From the NCBI GenBank assembly GCA_051294375.1, contig CM119267.1:4633885-4697884 (forward strand): a stretch of 64,000 nt of DNA. The letters are read 5' to 3'. Numbering within the stretch: the stretch's first letter is position 1; every line of letters starts with the position of its first letter. A model generated the notes under the pieces. It saw nothing but the letters and a program-made list of their open reading frames with translations. It made no database searches and was not told the DNA's origin. This document shows, piece after piece, positions 1-12,600 of the stretch. A program made the position numbers and the translations under genes. This DNA comes from Paraspadella gotoi (taxonomy: Eukaryota > Chaetognatha).

Positions 1-1807
1 GCCAACAAGGCGCTCCTCAAGGAACTCGAAGACGCGCTGCTCCACGAGTTGGCGACGTCGACGGGGAACATGCTGGACAACGTGGAGCTCGTAAAGACGC
101 TGGAGGAGACGAAGACGAAGGCCGCCGAGGTGAGGGGGATGTTGATGAAGGGGGCGGTGGAGGTGAGTTCGAAGGGTGATGGAGATGTTGAGGGATGATA
201 GGGAGCGGGAATATGATGATGATGATGATGATGATGATGTAGAAAAAGGCGGATATTCTAGCTTAAAAATATTCAGGACTTTTTTTTCCTAATCTATAAA
301 GATAAAAAAAAAGGATTTTTTTGTGTTCTACAAAAATATGATTTCGTTGGAATATATTTTACAATTTGTAAGCTGAACACATACAGAAAAAAAAACAAAT
401 ACGCATTTTGATATCCGGTGTGTGTAGAGATACAAAGCAAAGCATAATTTTTTTTCAAAAAAATATATTTTCATCCAAAAAGCTAACTAGAAAATGCCAT
501 TCATCCTAGTTCGCGAAATTTCAGCCATGCGATTTATTTTTTAAATTCGATGTTATATCGACAAGAGATTTCAACTAGTTAGCAAATTATCCAATGCAGT
601 ATTTGGAGAATAAAAAAAAAAATTGAGGTAATAACAGTAGCACGATTCCCGATCCTCATTTCTGACGGTATTTTTTTGTTGTTGTTGATGTTGTTTTGTT
701 TTGTTTCGTTGAAATTTTCTGTGTGAAACAGTCACGAAATCGTGAGTCGGATGAGAGATGAATCCATTTTCGTGAATTCCCTTCCCCTCACCGACTCGGC
801 AACTCTTCTCTTTATAAAATAAAAGGCAAGAGAAGACGGTCGCCCGAATCGGATCAGGGAAGAGACGTTTCCCCTTTTGACAAACATTCAGTATTATTTT
901 AAAATTTGCTTTGCTTTTTTTTTTCACGATTAGTTTTGTTTGTTTAGTAACTAGTAAACGAAATATATATACGCGTATTAATGTACGAATACGAATCACT
1001 TTTTCGGTGTCTTTGAATCTAACAAAACGTAGTTTGAAAAAGAAAATCTCTACGGACAACTATTATTATGTTTTTAAATAATAGTTTCTCGGCCTTGACT
1101 AATATATTTTTGCGACGTTTAAACGGCCGAAGAAACCAAAAAAAAAAAAAAACTAAAAAAAAGTCGCTTGCTCATTTGTTTTTCCCCTCAGTTCAAGCGA
1201 CGACCACCGGCGCCAGAGGGGGATAACCGTATCCCATCCCGTAGGGGAACATCCCCGCGTAGTGATACTTGTAGTAAGGGAACCTGGCGATAGAAGCGAG
1301 CCTGGCCCTCTCGGCGGCGGCGAGAGCCTCAAGCCTGGCGGCTTCGTCGGCGCGGGCCCGGTCCTCGGCCAGCTTGAGGGCGAGGGCGGCGTCGGCGGCC
1401 CGGCGCTCCTCCTCGGCCCTCAGGGCGGCGAGGCGGGCTTCTTCGGCGGCGCGAGCCTCGGCGGCGGCCTTGGCTGCGGCGGCGGCGGCGGCGGCGGCCG
1501 CCTGTTGGGCTGCTCTCAGCTCCTCGGCCTTTCGGATGGCCTCCATCCTCTCTGCTCCGCTCTTGGCGAGCGCCGCGCCCGCGCCTCCTGCTCCGCCTTG
1601 TACGCCGCCTCGGCGTGGGCGCGCGCCGCCGCCACCGCCTTCTCGCGCATGATGCGGATCTCGTCCTCCTTTTTCAAAGCCTGATTAGTATGGGGGGATG
1701 GATAGGTGATCCTTATCTTTTTATAGAGTTCTTTTTGTTTTTCTTTCATAATTTCTTTTTTTTTTCAATTTCTTTTCTTTTTCTCTGTTTGTACAACTTT
1801 CTTTCTT

Positions 1808-1840
<33 letters not shown>

Positions 1841-4800
1841 ATCTCTCTCTTTATCTCTCTTTCTCTCTCTTTCTTTCTTTATTTTTATCTTTCATTTTTT
1901 TCTTTTTTTCTTTCTCTCTTTATTTCTTTATTTCTTTCCTATCTTTCTTCCCCCTCTCCTCTTCTCTCACCTCCAGCTTTGCCTTTCTGTCGGCCTCCGC
2001 CTGCTTTTCGGCCTTGGCCTTGGCGGCCAAAGCCTTGGCGCTGTCCAAGTGCTCCTTGGCCTGTTTGGCCAAGTCGGCCACGTAGGCCGCCGCCGCTTCC
2101 GCCTCACCGGCGCTCTTTTCGGCCGCCGTCAGCGCCGACGCCGCGGGTTCCGGCGTCGGAACTGGTGACGCCTGGAAGAGGATTTTTTTTTTCTTTTAAT
2201 CTTTTTAAAACTTCTGTGAATTGGCTAAAATGTATTAGTATTTTTTGTTTGGTTAAAAAAAAACAATTATCCATATTTTTTATTTGATTGATTTGATTTT
2301 TTGATTGATTACTTGTCTAATTGACTGCCTGCTTGATTGCCTCACCGATCCATTGATTAAATAATTGTTCTGATTGATTGTCTCACCCGGATGGAACTGA
2401 TCGGGCTGCTGGGAACCCTGGCCAGTTCGAGATCCCTGAACCGCGCGGAAAGGGGTCCAAGTCCGTAGTAGGGGTACCCCAGCCCGTAGTGGTAGGGGTA
2501 GCCCCACCCTCTCAAGGCGGAGGGCCACTTGAAGGAATCGGGGCTGGTGAGAACGATTCTGTTTCGCGCCGATTTGCGGTTGAAGTCGGAAACCTTGAAG
2601 AACGATTGACTATTAATTAAACTTGATTAATGAAGCAGAATAGCGTTATAAAACGCGTCGTTTTAACTTTACAAACAAATATCAATTCGTGGATTTGTTT
2701 TGATTTAAATTTCTAACCTTCGTATTCCATTTGGATGTGTTAGGTGATGTAGAAAAGATTTCGAGCGTCAAGGGTGACTTCCTCTCCATCACTGTGCATC
2801 CCAACTGCAAAACGAGGCCGGAACAACAAATTAGCACACAGCTGCACACACGGATTTACGATTATCTCACGGATTTTTTTAATTTATAAAATTGGTGCAA
2901 CCTATAAATAAAAATCATTTATTCATCGATTTCCTCTAAATTAATCTGCTTTAAAATCCATTCTCTCAACACCGCCGCCGCCACCTGAGAGAAGGGCATG
3001 ATGGAACCGTCCTTGAACTCCCAGACGTTGTCCTTGTCGCTGGAGACTCCCGAAAAGATGATCTGGATACTCGGGTGATGCGCCCACTTTTGGAGGAGGA
3101 ACTCGCTGATGACTTTGTTGGCCTCGTGGGCGTTTTCGCAGAGAAAACTGGAGAGATGGATTTTGTGTGGGGAAGAGAGTTTTGTGTCGACATTTAAGGG
3201 AAATCGGATCGTCGTTAGCTTTTGATCAAATTGGCTAACTTAGGATCATAAATATTGGCGTTTGATTGCACCGTTAAATTTGGCGAGAATTATACCCATT
3301 AGTCTGATGAGGCTTATAATTTTATCTAAAAACATTTTATCGTGAAAAATGTCTGGGTGTTTAAACATCTTTTGTTCCCCTTTAATCCCGAGGATCATAT
3401 TATTCCCATTTCGGCTCAAATTCCGAATTAAATTATTTTTTATTTTGAAATATTAGCTTTTGGGTTAGGGATTTGGTAAGGGTTTGGGTTATTTAAAAAG
3501 ATTAAGGTTAAATATTTAGATTAAAATTAAGTCGAGGGATTAGTGAACAGAAATCGGTCACTTTCGGAATATAGTTCTCTTCTTTCTCCATTTTGACTTA
3601 CCCGTCATCCGCTGACCCGGTGAGTTTCATGTCCGCCCAGTCGAGTTCGGCCATCGTGTCCGAGTATTTGCCCGACGGCGCGGCGACGAAGAGGGTCGGC
3701 ACCGGGGACAAATAGGGCACGATGCGGAGCGGTCCCAGTCCGTGCCAAGGGTAGCCGCCGAAGTAGGGCGAGGTGTAGTACGGATAACCCAGGCCGTAGC
3801 GGCCATAGTAGTAGTGGGACAGCCACGATGTTGGACGAAGCCTCGACATTTTTACTGGCGAACTGAATAAATGAATACCGAGAAGAAAAAAAATTATCTT
3901 TTTAAGCCGAATTAGTTTTCGAATATTTTTCTTTGAAAACTTGTACTGAAAAATTTTCAGCCCCCTTTCTTACTTTTACTTTTACATTTTTTAGCGCTTA
4001 GGTATATGGCGAAGCGGTTTCGTCCTAAGTCTAAAAACTACTTTTTTTGAAATTGTTTAGCAAAACCCTAAGCCTGATAGTTAGATAGTTAGAAAATAAT
4101 TTTAGTACTTCAACAACTTGTAAACTAGTTTTTTCCGATGCGACGAAAAAGCAATGGAATAAAACTGCAAAATCTCGCCGAAAAAATCTTTGCGCAACTT
4201 GAATCTCCAAACGCTCGTCGCAGCAAAAAAAAAAACAAAACTTGTACCTTCTTTGCTGTGGAATAAAAAAAAAACTTGATGGATTCGACGATGTTTGCGG
4301 CAAGTGGACTGTCGTGTTCTGGCGTCGATGGACGGATCGGGTCCCCGACTCCTCTTTTATACTCCGGGCTGCAGGGGGGGGGGCGTCGACGACGACGACC
4401 CCGGCGACGTCTACGGCCTCTCATCGCCTCTTGCTGATGATGGAGTTGAATTCCCTCTCTTTACGTCGTTATCGTTTCGAGCGACGTCGGAACCACGAAA
4501 TTATGACTTTTGTAACCGCCGAAGTTAGGTTGGCGACGTTACCCTTTCCGGTTTTAGCAGCACGAAACTATCGCGGAGATTTCACAACCGCGAATGGTAG
4601 AATTGTAACAGCGTGAACCAAAAAATCCGGGAACCTTCGATTTCGACTATTAAAAAGCGGTATTGGGTACAGTAAACACGACAATAGAGTGCCTGGAACC
4701 GAACAGAGTTGATGGGAAGTTTTGTACTTGTACTTATCTAATACGTCCAGTTCAAATTTGAATTTTATAATCCTCAACATGGATCGAATTTCTCCTATAT

Positions 4801-4975
4801 AAATTTTGCGTGGGTTTTTTTTTTTAATTTTTCGATTTCACTGGATATTTATAGTTTAAAATTGTGATCATTCGAGATTTTTTTTTTTTTTTTTTTTAAT
4901 ATCGTGACAGACAACGATTAATTCGGAAAAGTTTTTCAATAAAACGAACGAGTCGCGGGATATCCGCCAACGTTG

Positions 4976-5010
<35 letters not shown>

Positions 5011-6250
5011 AGTCGATGGGATCATCGTCGGCGTCAATTTTGTTGTCATTGTCGACGTTTACGTCAGTGTCTGATACTGTCTAAGTGTCTATGATTGAAA
5101 GTCGGATTAGTTTTCAACATTTATTTCCCTTTGTCGGCATCAACGTCTTTGTCATTTTCGTCATTTGCTTTCAGCGTCCCTGTCAGCCTGATACCATTTT
5201 TTTTTCACACTTGATCATAATCTAAACAAAAAAAATCTTTTCATTTAAATTTAAATTTAAATACTTCCTACGTAACAATTAATTTTTATGTCTCGAATCC
5301 GTGAATTCGTGAGATCGTTAAAAGCGTGAAGGTCAGAGTTCTTTGTTGTTGTTGTCGTCGTCGTGATCTTCGGAGCGTCAATCACGTTGTGAACGGCGGC
5401 TTCACGACCGACGATTCACTCAGCGTGAGACAGTGAACGGGAAAACTTGTTTTTTCTTTTGGGTAAAACGTCTAATTAGAAAATTATGAACAATTTTGTC
5501 GTCGTCATTATTCATTTAACTATATATGTACTCTCGTTACAATGGGTTTTTTACTTTTTTTTTTACAATTAGCTTTTTTTAAAAAAAACTTTATTGAAAG
5601 AGGCGGTCGTTTAAGCTTGGCTTTTTTGTATCGTAAACATAGCCGCCTGTAGTTTTTCTTATTTTTTTTTTTTTTTATAGATATATTTTTATGTGAAACA
5701 TGCTATTACCGTCGACTTCGTTTTTTAACGAAACGAAATAATCTCATTTTTATAACATACTTTGTGACAAATTGCGTCTAGAAATCATTCAAAAATCGAA
5801 ATAACCTAAACCATCTCAAGTTAATCTCACTTTTAATAGTAACCAGATATTCCCTCCGCTTGCCAGTAGATATATTCTATCCTCGCTCGAGGCCGAACGA
5901 TTTAAAACCAAAATCGGTGATTCGAGATCTCGGAACGACATCACAGACTGTGACAGAGTAAAAGTAAATTTCGTGAGGGAGAAAGTGAAACATTCTCGAG
6001 GCTTTAATGCGACGAGAACATTCGAATTTCCACTCAAAAGTTTGATTTCGAGGACAGGAGCCAAAAGGACTTTGAATTTATGTTTTACTCCGACGAGAAA
6101 AAAAGGATGTAGTTCATTCACCCGGAGGTTCGAGTCGCTGTCGACAACTCACTCAACCCCTTTTGAAAACTTTCGAACGACCCGAACGTCTCTTTTCTGT
6201 CTCGGTCGTCATTCCCATTTTTGTAACTCTCTCTTTCTTCTCTATTTATT

Positions 6251-6286
<36 letters not shown>

Positions 6287-6311
6287 CTCTCTCTCTCTCT
6301 TTTTCTCTCTC

Positions 6312-6354
<43 letters not shown>

Positions 6355-6370
6355 TCTCTATTTATTTGTC

Positions 6371-6420
<50 letters not shown>

Positions 6421-6436
6421 CTCTATTTATTTGTCT

Positions 6437-6483
<47 letters not shown>

Positions 6484-6500
6484 CTCTATTTATTTGTCTT

Positions 6501-6559
<59 letters not shown>

Positions 6560-6575
6560 ATTTATTTGTCTTTGT

Positions 6576-6619
<44 letters not shown>

Positions 6620-9600
6620 CTCTTTCTCCCATCCATGTGCCAATTACTAATTTCTCATAATTTTACTGTGCTCTGTTCTACAGTTTGTATGCTTATTTTA
6701 TATTGTATTCTGCGTATTTTTTCTTGATGCAAATACTTTACCTGAAAAAAAAAAGTGCCCTTTCAATTTCAATTTCAATTTCCCCCTCATCACCTACCTC
6801 CCATCCCCCCCCTCTCTTCCACCCCCCTCCTCCCCCGGGCCAGGTGACGGAGAAACTGAAATTGGGCGCCAAGACGACGGCGGACATCGACAAACTGCGC
6901 GACGGTTATCGGGCGGCGGCCAGACGCGGCGCCATTCTCTTCTTCGTCCTGGCGGAAATGGCCAGCATCAATTCCATGTATCAGGTGATCCGAGGGCCTG
7001 CTCCTGTCAATTGAGAAGCCTGATTCTTATGGTCGCGGAGAGTTTAATCGGTGTCGTTGATGTCGCCAATAAGACAAGGGAATAAAAAAAAAAAAAACTC
7101 GCTGTTCTTTTGAGATTGATTTGATTTTTAAAATGAATGAGACTTGATTTGAATTTAATTTTATGTTTCTTGAAATTGAATTTAACCTGATTAGATTTAG
7201 AATCATTTGTTTCATTGATCTTATTATATTTTGACTGATTGATTGATTTCATTTATTTATCGACTGATTCCCGAACTTCTTTCCATTAATATGGGCGTGC
7301 CGAGTATTTAAAATTTGTGATGACCATTTTAATCGAATATTTTAACGATTTTCCTTTTCTGCCCAAAATCGATTCCAAAATTCTTTTTTCTCTCTCATCC
7401 GACTCGCCCTCCTACCAAATCTTCCCCGTCGGTGACCAAACAAACTCGTCATGAGGACGACGACGACGACGACGACGACGACGACTTCGAACGATGACGT
7501 TGGTGATGATAATGACCACGAAAGCCGTGGAAAAAAAAAACTGACGACTCTGACAAAGATGGTGATAAATAGCAAAATAGAAAATCTTACGAAGGATGAC
7601 AATGATATAAATGACGAGGACAAAGATGAGGATTTTGTCATTGCAATTGCCGACGAAAATGATGAGGATTAAAATCGTCGATTAATGATCGAAATCTCGT
7701 TAAAATTTCGGACACGATCGAAGGATGAATGTTGTCATAAAATCGATACACTTCGATCCGTTTTGATTTAAGAGCTTAGTTTATATCGAGATACCGAATA
7801 TATTCATATTAACTTCTTCAACATTAAAAGTTAACAATTACAACTAAAGTTGATCTAAAATACGTTTACGGTTGCCTATTCTCCTCCCTCTTGTTTAAGT
7901 ATTCGCTCGGATCCTACTTGGAAGTGTTCGAGTTTTCCTTGCGAAAGTCCCTTCCCGACACCATAGTGCAAAAAAGGTTGAAAAACATCATGGACACACT
8001 GACCCACAACGTCTACAATTATGGATGCACGGGTGCGTTAATTATTCTTACGAATTTCCTGGCTCTATTTTCCGAAAGAGTCACGTTCCTGTTCCGAATC
8101 CCTGAATTTAATTTTTTAATTTATCTAATTAATTTATCCAAAGCCTACTCAATAATCCTAACCTAATTTTATTGTTCAAGTCTTAACCCTGATCCCTAAC
8201 CTTATCTCTTAATCCAAAACTCTAATCCATAACAATAACTTTAACCAAACCCCTTACCTAACCTTAATCCCTAACCTAATTTTTATTCCTAACCCTTAAA
8301 ACCTAATTTTTTAAATTTAAAAACAAAACCCAAATCTGAATATAAGTTGAAACGGGGCGGTTCGGAAAAGATGACCCATTTCGGTTCGATCCAAATATCC
8401 TATTTTATATTTTTTTTCCTGCTTTATCATTATCACTATCGTTATCATTAAATCCCCACAATTTTCAGGAATATTCGAACGACACAAACTTTTGTTCTCT
8501 CTCCAAATTTCTCTCAAGTTGGAGAAGAACGAGAGAAACGTGACGCAGGAAGAAATTGACTTCTTCATCAAAGGAAACTTGTCGCTTGAGAAGAGCGTGA
8601 AGGTATAAATAGATATATCTATACTAGGCCATTTTGTCAAACATTCGTTCATATTTATTAATTTTATAAAGTGTCGAGCTTTGTTATTATCTTTGCCTGC
8701 CCAAAGTATTTCTAAAGCTTGTATTAATTTAATGTGCAAACGTTTATTCATTCCTCCGTTCAATTAATATCAAAAAGTCATAGTTTTATTTGCATACTTT
8801 TCGCTTGCTTGATTAATTGGTTGACTGATTAATTAATTTATGGATCTAATAGCTAGATTATTAACGGGCTTATAAAATGATTGATTTACTTGTTGCTGGA
8901 AATATTTATTTATTAATTCATTCATTCATTTTTAAAATATTTCTCATTTCATTCATTCATTTTTTCGCCCGCTCCTTGTCGAAATTGATTGTTCGCGCTT
9001 TTCCAGATGCGTCCCTGCCCGTGGATTCCCGAGCAAGGCTGGGAGGATCTCGTTCGACTCTCGGAATATTTTCCGGAGACGTTCTCGTCGTTGCTCGACG
9101 ACATCTCGAACCACGAGGCGGAGTGGAAAGCGTGGTTCGACTCGGACGCGCCCGAAGCCGCGCCTCTCCCCAGGAATTACGGGTGAGTCGGGTATGAGGT
9201 GAGTCTCTATGCCTTGAGAAGATGGACTCATTGAACTGTATGTTTGTCTGTATGTCCACAGATGTTAAGTATAAAAAGATCGCAGACTCATTGCTATTAT
9301 GCTAAATGCTAACGAAAAACATAAGGTTAAATTTGCAAATTTTCATAAAACCGTATCATATGAAACAAAGAGCGAGTTTCCTTTAAAAGAATGTCTTTAA
9401 TGAAAGTGAAGTACTTACAAGAAGGAGAAGCATCAAGAAGAAGATTTTGTTTCTTTCTGTCACGCAAAAAATACATAACTATTAAAAAAAAGAACAAGTC
9501 GCGACTGTATAAAGGCTGGAAAGCGTCCTAGTTTTTCTTATAAAAAAGCTGATAAGTTTTCCCTGGGTCTAAACATTAAACCCTACCAACAGAGACTCTA

Positions 9601-12600
9601 GCGACTTTTCCCAACTGATGCTGTTGCGCTGCTTCCGCGTGGATCGCGTCTTTCGCGCCATTTCCGATTACGTCACGAAACGCATGGGAGAAAAATACGT
9701 CATGCCGCCCGTCATTTCATTCGAGGTTCGGCGATGGTGAAGCGAGGAAATTAAACGTTAGAATATTGCTCCTGTAACTCTAAATTGTAAATTAATTATA
9801 TTGGTGATTAATATCGTTTTATGAGGAAAACGCATATTATTTTTATTTGAGCAATTAATTATTATTATAATTATAATTAATTATAAATTAGATTAAATCT
9901 CTAAAGTAAATCTTATTGTCGTGCTTTGAGAATTAATATATTTTTTCTCTGTTGCTGTGTAGTGTGTAATAGTATTACTAATACAACCATTCGATAATCT
10001 ATTAAAATCACATTAAATCCTAAATAAAACTATTAAACTTAATTTTTCTCAAGCTACAGAATAACAATTAATTCTCATTCAAAACCCGACAATATGGAAA
10101 TGAGATTTAATCTTTTAACCTACTTTTTTGTTTTCGATCGTCGTCCGGCCAGGCGATCTACGAACAGAGCACGCCGTTCTCGCCCATCGTTTTCATCCTG
10201 TCGCCGGGATCCGATCCGGCGTCGGAACTTCTCAAACTCGCCGAGACGACGGGATTCGGTGGGAACAAACTCAAGTTCTTGGCCATGGGGCAAGGTTAGA
10301 TCGTTGCGGGCTATTTTATCGCTTCTTGGATTAGTCATAGGAGAAATCACAAACTTACCCAAAAATAGTTACAAAATATGAAATACATTTGAAATGTTTA
10401 ATTTATTCTCATAAACTTCTCTTCACTCGCACAACCAATTAAACGTTCGCCAAAAAATAGGTCAAGAAAAGACGGCGCTGCAACTTCTGGAAACTGCGAT
10501 ATCCAGAGGCCATTGGCTTATGCTGCAGAACTGCCACCTGCTCGTCAAGTGGCTCAAGGAGCTTGAGAAGGTGCTGGAGAAACTGAGCAAGCCCTCGCCG
10601 GATTTTCGCCTTTGGCTCACCACGGATCCGACGCCCGCGTTTCCGATCGGGATTCTACAAAGGCGAGTTGACGATTTTTGTTATTAATCTCCCGAGTTTC
10701 CAAAGTTTCGATTTCCCCATCTCCCGTGATAGATCTTTAAAAGTCGTGACGGAACCACCCAACGGATTAAAACTGAATCTCAGATCGACTTACCATAAGA
10801 TTCAGCCCAACACGGTAAGCCTGAACGTTTTGTTTCTACTTTTTTGTTTTTATTTTTATAAATATTTGTTTTGTCTTTTATTTTCGTTTCTAGGTGTCAG
10901 AGTGTCCACATCAAGCCTTCCCTTCTTTGGTCTTCGTTTTATCTTTCTTCCACGCCGTAGTCCAAGTAAGAAAGAACAAATTTTGCATTGCAGAAATGCA
11001 GAAACTGTCACAAAAGGTGCATAAACCCTGATTTTCCGCAACCGACTTATTGCCTGATGTCCTCTCTAACAAGGAGCGACGCAAGTACGACAAGATCGGA
11101 TGGAACATCAGCTACGACTTCAACGACTCGGACTTTCGAGTCTGCATGCAAATCCTCAACACCTACTTGTCCAAGGCGCACGAGAACAGCGACCCGAAGA
11201 TTCCGTGGAACAGCTTGAAATATTTGATCGGAGAGGTGAGCACTAAGCAGTGAGCAGGATACTTATGAACTTTTGATAATTTATTTGTATTAGATGCATG
11301 TTCTTATTTTTTATATCTTTATTTATTCATTTTACATTATTATTTTATTTTCTTTTTGTTCCACCATGTCGAGATTCCGTACTACATATGTCGCACTATT
11401 TAGAAAGCTCTGATTACGAAAAAAAAAAATTAAAAAAACTCACGAGGAAAACTAACGAGTATTTTCGACTTTATTATAGGAAGTATCTGAGCAACCTGAG
11501 CCGATATCGAGATATATCTCCGATCGCTCCCCCCCCCCAAAACGTTCCCCTCACCCTCACTTACCCGACAGGTGATGTATGGCGGTCGCGTGATCGACGA
11601 CTTCGATCGTCGCGTCGTCAACACCTACATGGACGAGTACATGGGCGACTTCCTCTTCGACGCCTTCCAACCCTTTCACTTTTACGTCGACGAGGCCGTC
11701 GACTACAAGATCCCCGTCCCGACGGAAGGCCTCGGAGCCAAGGATCTTTTCGCGGGTGGGTTGTGGTAGAGAGGATGGTAGGGGTAGTGGTTGAAAGTCT
11801 GTTTTACACTAGTGATAGTTTAGTTCTAGTTCGACCTAGCGATATTGTTTTTTTTTTTTTTATGAATTGTGTCCACGGTATATTTAGATTGCTGCTTACA
11901 TTATATTTTTATTTTTCTAGTTTCTAGTTTTTTAATATTTTTTTTTCAATATTAATCCAAACAATCCTTTTATACGTGTTTTAGTTTATGAAGGTGAGTA
12001 CATAGATCTTGTTAAGTTTTATAGAAACTGTTGTTTGGTATTTGTTTGCGTTACACTTAAGATCGTGGATCACTTAAATAATATTTAAAATTTTTGGATT
12101 TTTGATAGCAACAAATATCGATTTGAAAAAATAATAAAAAAAGTCAAATTATGACATTATAACAAAATGAAAAAGATGCATTTCATAAGTATTTGGCAAA
12201 CAGCTTATTTGTGGAAATCTTTCCAAAAAAGAAATTGTCTATGATTTCGTGTTATGTGTGCTTTTGACACTTCTGCTATAATGAAGACTGGATATTACTG
12301 TTTCATACCCATATTTACATCTTGTTCTTATTACACTTTTACGCGCAAGGTCAAAAGATAAATTGTCCTTAGTTGTGTTAGAATATTATTACTACAAAAG
12401 TGATCCACTAAATTGGAATGCCTAATTCCCTAGAAAATTATTCTTTTGCAACATCTTTTCTGCACAGACTACATCGAGTCTCTGCCACTTGCTAATACTC
12501 CTGAAGTCTTTGGTCTTCACCCAAACGCCGAAATTGGACATTTCACTAAAGCCGCACGTGATGTGTGGCATCACATGGTAAGTTGAGTAAGCTGACGACG

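Noticed and set aside
571-1059. 162-codon minus-strand open frame in DNAH10 intron 1
   Set aside because: Composition follows the AT-rich DNA, with no domain or splice context.
4242-4616. 124-codon plus-strand open frame around the TATA region
   Set aside because: No family features or splice partners; the GC content is explained by the minus-strand promoter patch.
6362-6643. Long open frames on both strands through the CT array (Ser/Leu-rich or Arg/Glu-rich)
   Set aside because: Pure product of the CT/GA repeat; no splice sites, no start context and no non-repeat protein content.
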